This document shows, piece after piece, positions 42,255 to 50,558 of a stretch of 64,000 nt of DNA. A program made the translations under genes and the position numbers. This DNA comes from Novosphingobium profundi. GTDB taxonomy: Bacteria; Pseudomonadota; Alphaproteobacteria; Sphingomonadales; Sphingomonadaceae. The stretch's first letter is position 1; every line of letters begins with the position of its first letter. Below the pieces are notes generated by a model. It did not search any database. It saw only the letters and a program-made list of their open reading frames with translations, and was not told where the DNA came from. The stretch lies in assembly GCF_020524485.1 (NCBI RefSeq), contig NZ_JAIVLF010000006.1, positions 434,001 through 498,000 on the forward strand. The letters are read 5' to 3'.

Positions 42255-43628
42255 TCAATCGAGCAGATGGCGCGCCGCACGATCCAGCAGGCGGGCATCA
42301 TCGTCGATCTCGCCCAGCAGGATCAGTCGGCCTTCGGGGGTACGGCGCGCGACGAGGACGGCAAATTCGCTGCCCTGCGCGCTCTGTTCGAAGGGTTTGG
42401 GCGGCATCTGGCGCAGCGCGGCAAGGAGTTCCTCGTGGCGAGCGATCAGGGCGCTGGCGTCCCCGGCCTCGGCGCGGCGCAGGTCGCGCTCGGTGCGAAC
42501 CACCGCCTTGAGGCCGCCGGGCGTCGTGGCGAGTAGATCCCTGAGGCCCCCGCGGGCAAGGCCCAGGCGCTGGCCGTGGGCCATGGCGGTGGCAAATTCG
42601 GTGAGGCGCGTCTTGTCGTAATCGGTCCCGAAGACGAGCTTGGCCACGGGCAGCAGCGGGGCGCGCTCCTGCACGGTGATCTCGGCCTGGGCGAGCAGTT
42701 CGGCGTACGCGTCCGGAGCCTCCTCGGTGGCCAGCGCGAAGTCGTAGGCACGGCCGATGGCCGTGTAGAGCGCCTCGCGCGAGCGGCTTTCGCAGCCGCG
42801 CGCCAGGCGCGCTTCCTCACGAGCCGCGCCCAGCCAGTCGGCGAGGTCACGCGGGGCGGGCGGCGCAAAGCCGGTCGGCGTGCTGGCGGCCAGTTCCGCC
42901 GGATCGACGAGGCCGAACTGCGCGGTCGGCAGCTCGAGTGAGAGTGCGGGGAGTTCGATACCGCGGGCGAGATCGAAGGCCTCGTCGGCCGGGCCATCGG
43001 CCCATTCGGTCATCGGGGCCGTTTCGCGCAGCATGGCGGGCACGCGTTCGTCGGCCTGCGCGGGGGCATCGCCCCCGCGTGCCGCGCGCGCCTGCGCTTC
43101 GGCCGCGCTCAGCGTCTTCCAGTTGATGACGCCCAGGATCGCATCGATGGTAGCATCGTCGCGTGCGAAGGGGAGCAGGATCCCGCGGTAGAGCACGGTC
43201 TCGCCGCGCTGGTTGACGAATTCGGCCTCGAACCCGATCGGGGCCTGGTTCGCCAGGATCTGCATGTAGTGGTCGGTGATGCGCGAGAGCAGCGAGCGGC
43301 TGGGCACGTCCGCCAGGGTGCGGATCGGCGTGTCGAGGTCGCACTCCTGCGCCAGCTTGGCGCCCACGAACCGGACGATGGGGTCCTCGATCCCCTCGGC
43401 AAAGTCGAGCAGGACGCTGTTGGGACCGAAGTCGAAGATCGTTTCGGGGGCAAGGTCGTCGGTGTGGGGAAAGGCGCGTTCGCCCAGAAGACCCGCCCAG
43501 AAGTTGTAGGCGCGCACCTGCATGCGCCGCTCGTCGCGGCCCACGGCAACAGGCGTGTCCGATTCGGTGTTGCCCGCCTCCTCGAAAGGCACGTCGGGCT
43601 CGGAAAACTGACCGCGCAACGTATCCAT
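42255..43628 (-). CDS. PAS-domain protein
   Basis: 457 residues, cytoplasmic. The N-terminal region carries a PAS_5-like domain (YNFWAGLLGERAFPHTDDL, FDFGPNSVLLDFAEG, GFEAEFVNQRGETVLYRGIL, LPFARDD..IDAILGVINWK, about residues 30-170). The remaining 280 residues are an Ala/Glu-rich region without recognised output motif (no kinase, GGDEF or HTH). ATG 43628 has GGGGATT upstream; ATGs at 43664 and 43658 are alternatives. It is preceded by the MFS gene 91 bp upstream on the same strand. Role probably signal sensing, partner unknown. Confidence 0.82.
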   Translation of the reverse strand: MDTLRGQFSEPDVPFEEAGNTESDTPVAVGRDERRMQVRAYNFWAGLLGERAFPHTDDLAPETIFDFGPNSVLLDFAEGIEDPIVRFVGAKLAQECDLDTPIRTLADVPSRSLLSRITDHYMQILANQAPIGFEAEFVNQRGETVLYRGILLPFARDDATIDAILGVINWKTLSAAEAQARAARGGDAPAQADERVPAMLRETAPMTEWADGPADEAFDLARGIELPALSLELPTAQFGLVDPAELAASTPTGFAPPAPRDLADWLGAAREEARLARGCESRSREALYTAIGRAYDFALATEEAPDAYAELLAQAEITVQERAPLLPVAKLVFGTDYDKTRLTEFATAMAHGQRLGLARGGLRDLLATTPGGLKAVVRTERDLRRAEAGDASALIARHEELLAALRQMPPKPFEQSAQGSEFAVLVARRTPEGRLILLGEIDDDARLLDRAARHLLD

Positions 43629-43719
43629 GTGGAATCCCCAAGTCTCCGACAGGCCCATCGTCATGCCTTGCCGTGGTAAAATAATCTTTAAATGCGCGAC
43701 GCAGTGGATCAATTGGGGC

Positions 43720-45039
43720 TCAATCCTCGCCGACGACACCTTCGCCCAGGCGCGGCAGTGGGGCGAGCACGCGCAGCAGCAGGAACCCGGCCAGCAGCGC
43801 GACCGATCCGGCGTGGAGCGCGAAGGGTAGCCCCTTCCAGTCCGCCAGCGCCCCCCAGATCCACGCGCCGATGGCCATGCCCCCGAAGGTGACCGCCTGG
43901 TAGATCGAAAGGCAGCGGCCCAGAATCGATTCGGGCGAACGCAGCTGCACCGCGGTGTTGATGGTGGTGAGGATCAGCACCCAGGCCATCCCCGAGATGA
44001 ACGCGGCAGGCAGGGCGAGCGGGATCGTGCGCACCTCGGCGATGACCGAAAGCGAGAGCACGAAGGTCCCGGTGCCGAGCAGGAGAATGCCCTCAAGGCC
44101 GAGCTTGCGGCGGATCGCGGTGCCGAACGGAGCCGCGCAGATCGAGCCGATCCCGAACAGGCCCAGCATCATTCCGAAGTCGATCTCGGTGCCGCCGATC
44201 TGGTCGCTGACCACGGTGGGCAGCAACGCCTGGTAGGCCGAGAGGCCGAGGCCCAGAGCGAAGCTGCGGGTGAGGATCCGGCGCAAGGGGCGGGTCTTCG
44301 CGCAATAGCTGATTCCCGCCCAGACGGCGGGCAGGATCGGGGTCGGGGCGATCTTGCGGTGCTGCGGGCGCCACCACAGCAGCACGCCGATGAGGCCGAT
44401 GTAGCTGACCGCGTTGATCGCGAAGGCGAAGGATACATCCCAGATCGAGATGAGGAGACCGCCCAGCGCAGGGCCTACCGAACGCGCGATGTTGAAGGAG
44501 ATCGAGTTGAGCGCAATCGCCTGGGGAATCTGGCGCGGCGCGACGACTTGGCGCACCGAGGCCTGCCAGGCGGGCGCGTTGAGCGCGGTGCCGATGCCCA
44601 CGCTCAGCGTGAAGGCGAGCAGCAGGATTGGGGAGATGAGCCCGGCATAGGTGAGCCCCGCCAGCAGGCTGGAGACAAGCAGCATGCCCGATTGCGCGAT
44701 CAGCATGACGATGCGGCGGTCGTAGTTGTCGGCAATCGCGCCTGCAAACACGCCGAAGAGCATGATCGGCACGGTGGTCGAGGCCTGGACCAGCGCGACG
44801 AGCTGGTGCGAGCTTGTCAGGTCGGTCATCAGCCAGGCCGCGGCCACACCCTGCATCGTCGCGCCCAGGTTCGAGAACAGGTTCGCGATCCAGATCGAGC
44901 GGAAGACGGGGTGGCGAAACGGAGAGAACGGGCCCTCGGGACCGCCGGGCGAGGTCTGCGCCGTCGCCGAGGGCGGGCGGGGGCTTTGCTGCGATCCTTC
45001 CACCTTTTCGGCGTTAGGGGGCACGGCGCGCGGCGGCAA
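43720..45039 (-). CDS. MFS exporter (EntS-like)
   Basis: 439-residue major-facilitator protein with about twelve helices. After a disordered Pro-rich N-terminus of 35 residues the sequence FRSIWIANLFSNLGATMQGV is typical of the MFS_3/EntS siderophore-exporter branch, and the A-loop motif GAIADNYDRRIVML lies between helices 2 and 3. Substrate cannot be read; EntS-like carriers export catechols, drugs or other lipophilic compounds. Followed on the same strand by the PAS gene and preceded by the DUF2141 gene at 35 bp. Confidence 0.9.
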   Translation of the reverse strand: MPPRAVPPNAEKVEGSQQSPRPPSATAQTSPGGPEGPFSPFRHPVFRSIWIANLFSNLGATMQGVAAAWLMTDLTSSHQLVALVQASTTVPIMLFGVFAGAIADNYDRRIVMLIAQSGMLLVSSLLAGLTYAGLISPILLLAFTLSVGIGTALNAPAWQASVRQVVAPRQIPQAIALNSISFNIARSVGPALGGLLISIWDVSFAFAINAVSYIGLIGVLLWWRPQHRKIAPTPILPAVWAGISYCAKTRPLRRILTRSFALGLGLSAYQALLPTVVSDQIGGTEIDFGMMLGLFGIGSICAAPFGTAIRRKLGLEGILLLGTGTFVLSLSVIAEVRTIPLALPAAFISGMAWVLILTTINTAVQLRSPESILGRCLSIYQAVTFGGMAIGAWIWGALADWKGLPFALHAGSVALLAGFLLLRVLAPLPRLGEGVVGED

Positions 45040-45074
45040 GCCTTATGGGCCTGTCCAGGCGGCAAATAGCGCGC

Positions 45075-45629
45075 CTAGAGCAAATAACGCATGCGGATCG
45101 TCAGGCGGGTATTCTCCGTACCGGTGGCGAAGGCGGCCTTGTCGAAAGCCGGCGGGCCCATGCGTACGGGGGCATCGCGTGAGAAACCGAAGCCCTCGCG
45201 CGGGATGATGAGCGCCTTGTCGAGCTTGCCGTTGGCGTTTTCGTCGTGGATCAGCGCGACGGCGTAGCGGCCTTGTGCGACCGGCCCGAAGTCGAGCTCC
45301 ACGTCCTTGCTGGCCGGAACGATCAGGCGGTGCGCCTCGGGGTCCTTGTCGCAGTCGGGAAAGGTGTCGGGATCGCGGGTCAGGCAGGCCAGGATCTGCC
45401 CCTTGGTGGAGCGAAGGTCGGTGATGCGGGCGGTGACGTGGGGCACCGCGCCCTTCACCGCGAGCGCGCTGGTGACGACTTTGGCGGCGGGCGCCGAAGC
45501 CCCCTCGTCCCCGGCGCCTGTTGCCCCCATGGCGAGCGGCGCAAGGGCGAGCAGGCTCAGGGCGTGGATATACCCCGGTCGGTCCCGCAGAGGTGGTCCC
45601 AGAACCGGAAATAGAGGCCGTAGTTGCAT
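45075..45629 (-). CDS. Exported DUF2141-domain protein
   Basis: About 184 residues if ATG 45629 is used. A hydrophobic segment (ALSLLALAPLAMGATGAG) serves as signal, then the DUF2141 domain: ITDLRSTKGQILACLTRDPD, VAQGRYAVALIHDENANGKL and REGFGFSRDAPVRMGPPAFD. These beta-sandwich proteins are periplasmic, function unknown. The chosen ATG makes the gene overlap the desaturase by 73 bp and leaves a long pre-signal leader, so a non-ATG start inside this stretch is quite possible; the domain assignment is unaffected. A partner of the hydroxylase gene. Confidence 0.78.
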   Translation of the reverse strand: MQLRPLFPVLGPPLRDRPGYIHALSLLALAPLAMGATGAGDEGASAPAAKVVTSALAVKGAVPHVTARITDLRSTKGQILACLTRDPDTFPDCDKDPEAHRLIVPASKDVELDFGPVAQGRYAVALIHDENANGKLDKALIIPREGFGFSRDAPVRMGPPAFDKAAFATGTENTRLTIRMRYLL

Positions 45630-46291
45630 CGGTACTGCTCGTGGTGGCGGTGGTGGTGCGAGGCGGTGATCAGCCAGTGGCCGAGCCGCGAGCGGACAAG
45701 GGCCGGGGGGAAGATCTCCCAGCCCATGTGGTTGGTGATGCCCATCACGGTCATGATGGTGAGAACGAGGCCGAGCATGGCCACGTGGATCGGGATAAGG
45801 AAGACGAGCGCGGGGATCACCACCGCGCCCGTCACCGCCTCGACGGGGTGGAAGCTCATCGCCGCCCAGGCCGTGGGCGGGCGGCTGGCGTGGTGGACCG
45901 CATGGGCGATGCGGAACACGCGCGGGCGGTGCATCCAGCGGTGGGTCCAGTAGAACCAGGTGTCGTGGGCAAAGAGGAAGAGGAAGACCGAAAGCGGCAT
46001 CCACCACACAGGGTAGGCGGAAAAATCGGTGTAGATGCGCGTCCAGCCATGGGCCTGCCAGCCCCAGGCCACGATCCCGGCGGGAACGCCGTAGATCCCG
46101 GCCGAGAGCAGCGACCAGAAGATCTCGCGGCGGATCTGGCGGTCCATTCCGGCATAGAGTCCGGGCCGGGCGCGCCGGGTGATGAGCGCGAAGAGACCGG
46201 AGGTCGCCAGATAGCGCCCGCCCACGATGGCCGTCATGGCCAGAGCCGAGACGAGAAGGGCCCAGAGGCCGGGGGCGGAAAGCGATCCCAT
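45557..46291 (-). CDS. Sterol desaturase/fatty acid hydroxylase superfamily membrane enzyme
   Basis: 244-residue membrane di-iron oxygenase. Several helices surround the three His clusters: HDTWFYWTHRWMH, HAVHHAS and a later HHHRHHEQYRCNYG, the eight-His pattern of the family (sterol desaturase, carotene hydroxylase, fatty-acid hydroxylase). Electron donor and substrate are not evident; sphingomonad members act on carotenoids, sphingolipids or hopanoids. It overlaps the DUF2141 gene downstream and may share its transcript. Start at ATG 46291. Confidence 0.9.
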   Translation of the reverse strand: MGSLSAPGLWALLVSALAMTAIVGGRYLATSGLFALITRRARPGLYAGMDRQIRREIFWSLLSAGIYGVPAGIVAWGWQAHGWTRIYTDFSAYPVWWMPLSVFLFLFAHDTWFYWTHRWMHRPRVFRIAHAVHHASRPPTAWAAMSFHPVEAVTGAVVIPALVFLIPIHVAMLGLVLTIMTVMGITNHMGWEIFPPALVRSRLGHWLITASHHHRHHEQYRCNYGLYFRFWDHLCGTDRGISTP

Positions 46292-46393
46292 ATACCCACT
46301 TATGCCTGCGCGCTGGACGCCTGCAAAGCCATGGCGGGAAAAGATACGCCGAATTCAGTGCGATCCGGGTTCAGTAAAGACAGGAAGAGGCTT

Positions 46394-46506
46394 CCGAGGG
46401 CCATCGCCCTCGGGCTCCCCAAACTGTCGACCTCACCTCCCGCGCGCAGCCTTGGCTGAGACAGGTGAGGTTGCCCGTTCCGGGGTCAAGGGGCGATGGC
46501 CCCTTG
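46394..46506 (-). repeat. Dispersed 113-bp palindromic repeat, copy 7
   Basis: CCGAGGG hairpin at 46394-46413 and CAAGGGG hairpin at 46487-46506, in the 312-bp gap between the hydroxylase start and the helicase 3' end. It is 98 bp from the helicase stop, the largest such distance, because a normal terminator already lies between them. Confidence 0.92.
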
Positions 46507-46533
46507 AATCATCTCTTCTTTCCTTTTGATATG

Positions 46534-46575
46534 GCCAGAAACGAAACGATCCCGAGAGCAGGGCCCTCGGGATCG
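46534..46575 (-). terminator. Rho-independent terminator of helicase gene
   Basis: CGATCCCGAG (46547-46556) pairs perfectly with CTCGGGATCG (46566-46575), loop nine bases. On the minus strand it is followed by the T-rich TTTCGTTTCT, 29 bp after the helicase stop. Confidence 0.8.
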
Positions 46576-46603
46576 TCGTGTATGCATGCGATAAGTGGCA
46601 GGC

Positions 46604-48097
46604 TTAGCCTGCGCGGCGCACTGCGTTCTTGTGCGTGCCCACGCTCTTGCCGCCGCGAGGACGGAAGCGGCGCTTGCGCTCACCTTCGCCCGTGCCACCC
46701 GCGTTTGCGCCGTTGGTGCGCTCGCCGCGCGGAGCTTCGCGGCGATCCTGGCGCTCGCCCTCACCGCCCTGGCGATCGCGGCGCGGCTTGCCGCCGCCCG
46801 AACGGCCGCCCTGGCCGCCGCCGTTGCCACCCCGAGCGTTGTTGCCGCCGCGGCCACCGCCCGAGCGGCCCTGGCCCTGGGGCTCAGGCTTGCGGCGGGT
46901 GGGAGCGGGCAGGCGGCGCGCCTCAACCACGAAATCCTCGGGCAGGCCGAGCGCGGTCAGCTTGACGCGGGTCAGGCGCTCGATGTCGCGGATGTAGGGC
47001 TTCTCGTCCGGCGCGACGAAGCTCACGGCCACGCCGTCGGCACCCGCACGCGCGGTGCGGCCGATGCGGTGGACGTACTGTTCGGGCACGTTCGGGATCT
47101 CGAAGTTGTAGACGTGCGACACGCCCGAGACGTCGATGCCGCGCGCGGCGATGTCGGTTGCGACAAGGACGCGGATCGTGCCCTGGCGGAAGCCGCCGAG
47201 TGCGGCGGTGCGCTGGGCCTGGCTCTTGTTGCCGTGGATCGCGGCGGCGGGAATGCCAGCGGCGGTCAGGTGGCGCACCACGCGGTCCGCGCCGTGCTTG
47301 GTGCGGGTGAAGACGAGCGCGCGGTCGATCGCGCCGTGCTCGGCCTTTTCGGCAGCGTCTTCGGCGAGGCCTTCCCGCAGGCGGATGGTAAGCAGCGCCT
47401 GCTTCTCGGCCTGGTTGATGAAGGTCGCGTACTGCTCGACGCGCTCGGCCGTGGTCGACTGCGGCGCGACCTCGACCTTGATCGGGTTGTTGATGAACTG
47501 CTTGCCCAGCTCGGCAATGGCCTGGGGCATGGTGGCCGAGAAGAACAGGCTCTGACGCTGCTTGGGGAGCAGGGCGGCTACGCGCTTGAGCGGCACGATG
47601 AAGCCCAGGTCCATCATCTGGTCAGCCTCGTCGAGGACGAAGATCTCGACGTGCTTGAGGGTCAGCGCGCGGCTGTCGATGAGGTCGAGCAGACGGCCGG
47701 GCGTTGCGACAAGGACGTCGCAGCCGCGCTCGAGCGCGCGGGCCTGCTTGCCCGCCGGAACGCCGCCAAAGACGCACTGGATCGAGAGATTGAGGAACTT
47801 GGCATAGCCACGCATGTTGTCAGCGATCTGCGCGGCAAGCTCACGCGTGGGCGAGAGCACCAGCATGCGGCAGCCGGCGTTCTGGCGCGGCTTGGGATCG
47901 GCGGCGAGGCGATGCAGCGAGGGCAGCGAGAAGGCCGCCGTCTTGCCGGTCCCGGTCTGCGCGATGCCGAGCAGGTCGCGGCCCTCGAGCAGCGAGGGGA
48001 TCGACTTGCGCTGGATCGGCGAGGGATCGGTATAGCCCTTGGCCTCGAGCGCACGCAGCAGGGGCTCGGCCAGACCAAGGTCGTTAAAATAGGACAT
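46604..48097 (-). CDS. DEAD-box RNA helicase (RhlE/CsdA-like)
   Basis: 497-residue ATP-dependent RNA helicase. Q motif and FNDLGLAEPLLRALEAKGY at the start, motif I AQTGTGKTAAF, Ia PTRELAAQI, motif II VLDEADQMMD, III SATMP, and in the second RecA domain VATDIAARGIDVSGV and HRIGRTARAG. The C-terminus is a long Gly/Arg/Asn-rich tail (RSGGGRGGNNARGGNGGGQG) typical of cold-adapted RhlE proteins and apt for RNA binding. It unwinds structured RNA in ribosome assembly and mRNA decay. ATG 48097 gives the family N-terminus. A long, hairpin-rich leader lies upstream. Confidence 0.95.
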   Translation of the reverse strand: MSYFNDLGLAEPLLRALEAKGYTDPSPIQRKSIPSLLEGRDLLGIAQTGTGKTAAFSLPSLHRLAADPKPRQNAGCRMLVLSPTRELAAQIADNMRGYAKFLNLSIQCVFGGVPAGKQARALERGCDVLVATPGRLLDLIDSRALTLKHVEIFVLDEADQMMDLGFIVPLKRVAALLPKQRQSLFFSATMPQAIAELGKQFINNPIKVEVAPQSTTAERVEQYATFINQAEKQALLTIRLREGLAEDAAEKAEHGAIDRALVFTRTKHGADRVVRHLTAAGIPAAAIHGNKSQAQRTAALGGFRQGTIRVLVATDIAARGIDVSGVSHVYNFEIPNVPEQYVHRIGRTARAGADGVAVSFVAPDEKPYIRDIERLTRVKLTALGLPEDFVVEARRLPAPTRRKPEPQGQGRSGGGRGGNNARGGNGGGQGGRSGGGKPRRDRQGGEGERQDRREAPRGERTNGANAGGTGEGERKRRFRPRGGKSVGTHKNAVRRAG

Positions 48098-48311
48098 GCA
48101 CGTCACTTTCAAGTTGTCATGCTTGGTGCGCGCCAGGAACATCGAAGCAAGCGCGCGCACGGCAAGGTGTCGTTCGGGCGACCCTGCGTGAAGAAGGAAG
48201 CTTGGTTCTATCGCAACCGCTCGTCCGGGCCGGTCCGGGATTTTTCGGCTTTTCGCCTACCCCTGGACCTCACGCCGCTCGCGGACTGCAGCGCAGGAAT
48301 CACTCCTGCGC
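48098..48311 (-). other. Long structured leader of helicase gene (no ORF)
   Basis: In the 298-bp gap before the DUF1289 gene two clear stems occur: GTGCGCGC/GCGCGCAC (48126-48160) and a perfect GCGCAGGA-atcac-TCCTGCGC (48291-48311). Cold-shock-type helicase genes often have long structured 5' leaders; whether this one is transcribed is inference. No gene was found in the stretch. Confidence 0.35.
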
Positions 48312-48395
48312 GCCGGTTGCGGGATGGCAGATAGGGGTGTTCTGTGGAAAACGCAAGATAATTGCGCTTGCCGGTCCGATCCGAATCGGCTGAGC

Positions 48396-48572
48396 ATGGA
48401 GCCCATGCCCGAGGTCCCCTCCCCCTGCCGCAACACCTGCGCGCTCGATTCCGCCCGGCGGGTCTGCCGCAGCTGCCACCGCACGATCGAGGAAATCGTC
48501 GCCTGGCCCCGCCTTGATAATGCAGGCAAGCGCGCGGTCTGGGCGCGGCTGGAAGCGTTGGCCCCAAAGTGA
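48396..48572 (+). CDS. DUF1289 family protein
   Basis: 58-residue protein with the DUF1289 zinc-binding-like signature: SPCRNTCALDSARRVCRSCH then RTIEEIVAWPRLDNAGKRAV, four cysteines in pairs. Function unknown; usually small stand-alone genes in alphaproteobacteria. ATG 48396 was chosen over a much longer upstream frame; the next ATG (48405) is also possible. Its stop overlaps the next GTG, so the pair is coupled. Confidence 0.88.
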   Translation: MEPMPEVPSPCRNTCALDSARRVCRSCHRTIEEIVAWPRLDNAGKRAVWARLEALAPK

Positions 48573-49000
48573 GCGAGCAGATGCGCGAACCTGATTTGCA
48601 GGTTGATGGCTGGTGCCTGAACGATGGCGAGGTCTATCACGCCGCCGCGCCGGACACCTTCTGGATACCCTCCCTGGGTGAGCGGGAGAACCTGGCGCCG
48701 GGCGATCTGGTGAAGCTCATCTTCCGGATCCAGCTCGATTGCCCCGACGAGCCGGTCGCCGTCGAACGCATGTGGGTACTCGTCCGCGCGCGCTACGACG
48801 GAGGTTTCCTGGGCCTTCTCGACAACGATCCCAGCAGCATCCGCGAGAACGACACGTTCTGGAGCGGAATCGAACTTCCCTTCCAGCCGCGCCATGTGAT
48901 CGACATCGACGTGATCGACATCGACAAGGGGGATGCCAACACGCGCGCACTTGCGCAGAACGCCCCAAGGCGGCGCTGGCCCGGAGCCCAGGCCGTCTAG
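48569..49000 (+). CDS. Uncharacterised protein, DUF2314-like
   Basis: 143 residues from a GTG overlapping the DUF1289 stop (GTGA). The core AVERMWVLVRARYDGGFLGL and LDNDPSSIRENDTFWSGIEL with FQPRHVIDIDVIDI resembles the YegJ/DUF2314 'VWVxV..Y.GxLxNxP......GD.V.F...DI' pattern; that assignment is tentative. No signal peptide. It ends two bases from the convergent mmcB stop. Function unknown. Confidence 0.72.
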   Translation: MSEQMREPDLQVDGWCLNDGEVYHAAAPDTFWIPSLGERENLAPGDLVKLIFRIQLDCPDEPVAVERMWVLVRARYDGGFLGLLDNDPSSIRENDTFWSGIELPFQPRHVIDIDVIDIDKGDANTRALAQNAPRRRWPGAQAV

Positions 49001-49001
49001 C

Positions 49002-49511
49002 TCAGCTCTCCCGGTCCCACTTCTGCGTTTCGGGGTCGGCGCTCACCACCAGACGGCGCAGGGCGGTGCGGGCAAGGCGCTCGACCTCGACCTTGCGGCG
49101 CGCAGCGGCAAGCTGACGCAAGGGGGCTGGTCGCAGGATCTCGGCGTCGTAGCTGTCCGCCACGATCACCCCGCAGGTATCGGGCAGGAACGCCTCGGTC
49201 TCCAGTGGAGCGCGGTCGAGCGAGGGGGGCAGCGCCCAGTAGAACCTGTCGCAGAAATCGAGATAGTCGGTCCACTTGCCATCGCCGAGCAGGTCGGCCC
49301 GGCTGACCTTGATCTCGACGATGATGACCTGCCCGCGTGCGTCCACGCCCATGAGGTCCGCGCGCCGTCCATTGCGCAGCATCATCTCAGGCAGGCACCA
49401 GATGTCGTTGCGGGCAAAGAGCCGCGAGACGCCGCGCACGACGTCGCTGGCAACGATGGAGGCGCCGCTCTCGGCAGCGGGATCGGGGCGAAGCGAATCG
49501 GTGACGGCCAT
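49002..49511 (-). CDS. mmcB: MmcB-family DNA repair protein
   Basis: 169-residue member of the MmcB family, named for mitomycin C resistance in Caulobacter, with a PD-(D/E)XK-like nuclease fold. Motifs: LFARNDIWCLPEMMLRNGRR, ADLMGVDARGQVIIVEIKVS (D..ExK), then GDGKWTDYLDFCDRFYWALP and the C-terminal RRLVVSADPETQKW. The active-site D, E and K are retained, so it is probably an active nuclease in DNA repair. ATG 49520 three codons earlier is an alternative start. The 49562-49990 gene is upstream on the same strand. Confidence 0.92.
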   Translation of the reverse strand: MAVTDSLRPDPAAESGASIVASDVVRGVSRLFARNDIWCLPEMMLRNGRRADLMGVDARGQVIIVEIKVSRADLLGDGKWTDYLDFCDRFYWALPPSLDRAPLETEAFLPDTCGVIVADSYDAEILRPAPLRQLAAARRKVEVERLARTALRRLVVSADPETQKWDRES

Positions 49512-49561
49512 GCCCGCCATGATAAGAACAAAATGGGAACTTGCAACGTGCGGCTGACAGT

Positions 49562-49990
49562 TCAGGCCATTCGACGCGCGGTCCCTTGCGGACTGAGGGC
49601 CAGATGGAGGAGCCCGTCGCGGGTGCGCACGAACTCGCTCCACAGCGCGCGGGCGGCGGCCTGGGGATGGCTCCCGCGCGCAAGGGCGGCGAGCAGCGCG
49701 GACAGTCCCGCCTCCATGATCGCAGAGAGATCCGCGATCTCCTGTTCGGCCTGGAGGCGGCGATCCTCTCCTGCATCGCGGACTTGCGCGGGGAATGCCC
49801 GGATGGCTTGGGTAAGCGGGGGGCAAGGCGTCCCGGCGATGCTGGCAATGGCTTGCGCGGCATCATGCAGGGCCGACCATTTCATCGACAGCGCGCTGGC
49901 CGACCCGTTTCCGAACTGGGCGCGCCCCGACCGGCCAGGTCCGGAACCTGAGGTGGCAAATTTGCCCGTCTTGTGCGGAGTCGCGTCCAT
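49562..49990 (-). CDS. Uncharacterised helical protein upstream of mmcB
   Basis: 142 residues starting MDATPHKTGKFATSGSGPGR, with a polar disordered N-terminus and a helical remainder rich in Ala and Gln (LTQAIRAFPAQVRDAGEDRR; LSAIMEAGLSALLAALARGS) ending HLALSPQGTARRMA. No signal, motif or family recognised. Start ATG 49990 lies in a longer open frame and has only a weak ribosome site. It precedes mmcB by about 50 bp on the same strand and may be co-transcribed. Confidence 0.58.
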   Translation of the reverse strand: MDATPHKTGKFATSGSGPGRSGRAQFGNGSASALSMKWSALHDAAQAIASIAGTPCPPLTQAIRAFPAQVRDAGEDRRLQAEQEIADLSAIMEAGLSALLAALARGSHPQAAARALWSEFVRTRDGLLHLALSPQGTARRMA

Positions 49991-50144
49991 GGTCAGCCTG
50001 TTTAGGCGCGGTGCGCTTGCCAATTTCCTAACTGCCACGCATTCACGCGGCCAATCCGCGCGCGCATTTGGGTGAAGTTCCTGCACATGCGGATGGATTT
50101 GGCGCTGGCGTCCCCGCCAAGGCTCTGCTAGGCGGCGCTTTACT

Positions 50145-50221
<77 letters not shown>

Positions 50222-50558
50222 GCCTTCTGTCCGTGGCAATGTCCTGATTCTCGTGTGAGGGAACGGCTTTGGGTGGCGGGCTTGGCCCCCCTTTCTGTTG
50301 ACCGACACTATTCTCCAGACATCGCTCTCGATCATGGCGGCGTGATTTTGGCGTCGCGGCTTCAAGCGTGCGCTCGGCTGGTTGTTCCCTTGCGTGATGG
50401 ACCGATCCGTTAGGCTACGTGGGTTACATCCGTCCTGGAGCTACTTCGGTTTTACCTCGTTCCCATGGCTTCATAGCATGGCCCCGGACTGCTCAAGGCC
50501 ATGGCAGCGGGATAGCCGCGACACGCGACTTCGGTGCCTGTGAGGGGGATGAAGAACC
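50222..50558. other. Non-coding stretch downstream of tRNA-Arg
   Basis: 337 bp with no gene I can support; base composition looks less GC-rich than nearby genes and frames are not maintained. I searched by eye for a second copy of the tRNA 3' end (TTCGAATCCTGTCGGGTGC) and found none in the window, so an integrated island is not demonstrated. Confidence 0.6.

Noticed and set aside
50222..50558. Integrated element with att sites
   Set aside because: No integrase and no second copy of the tRNA 3' end found in the window.
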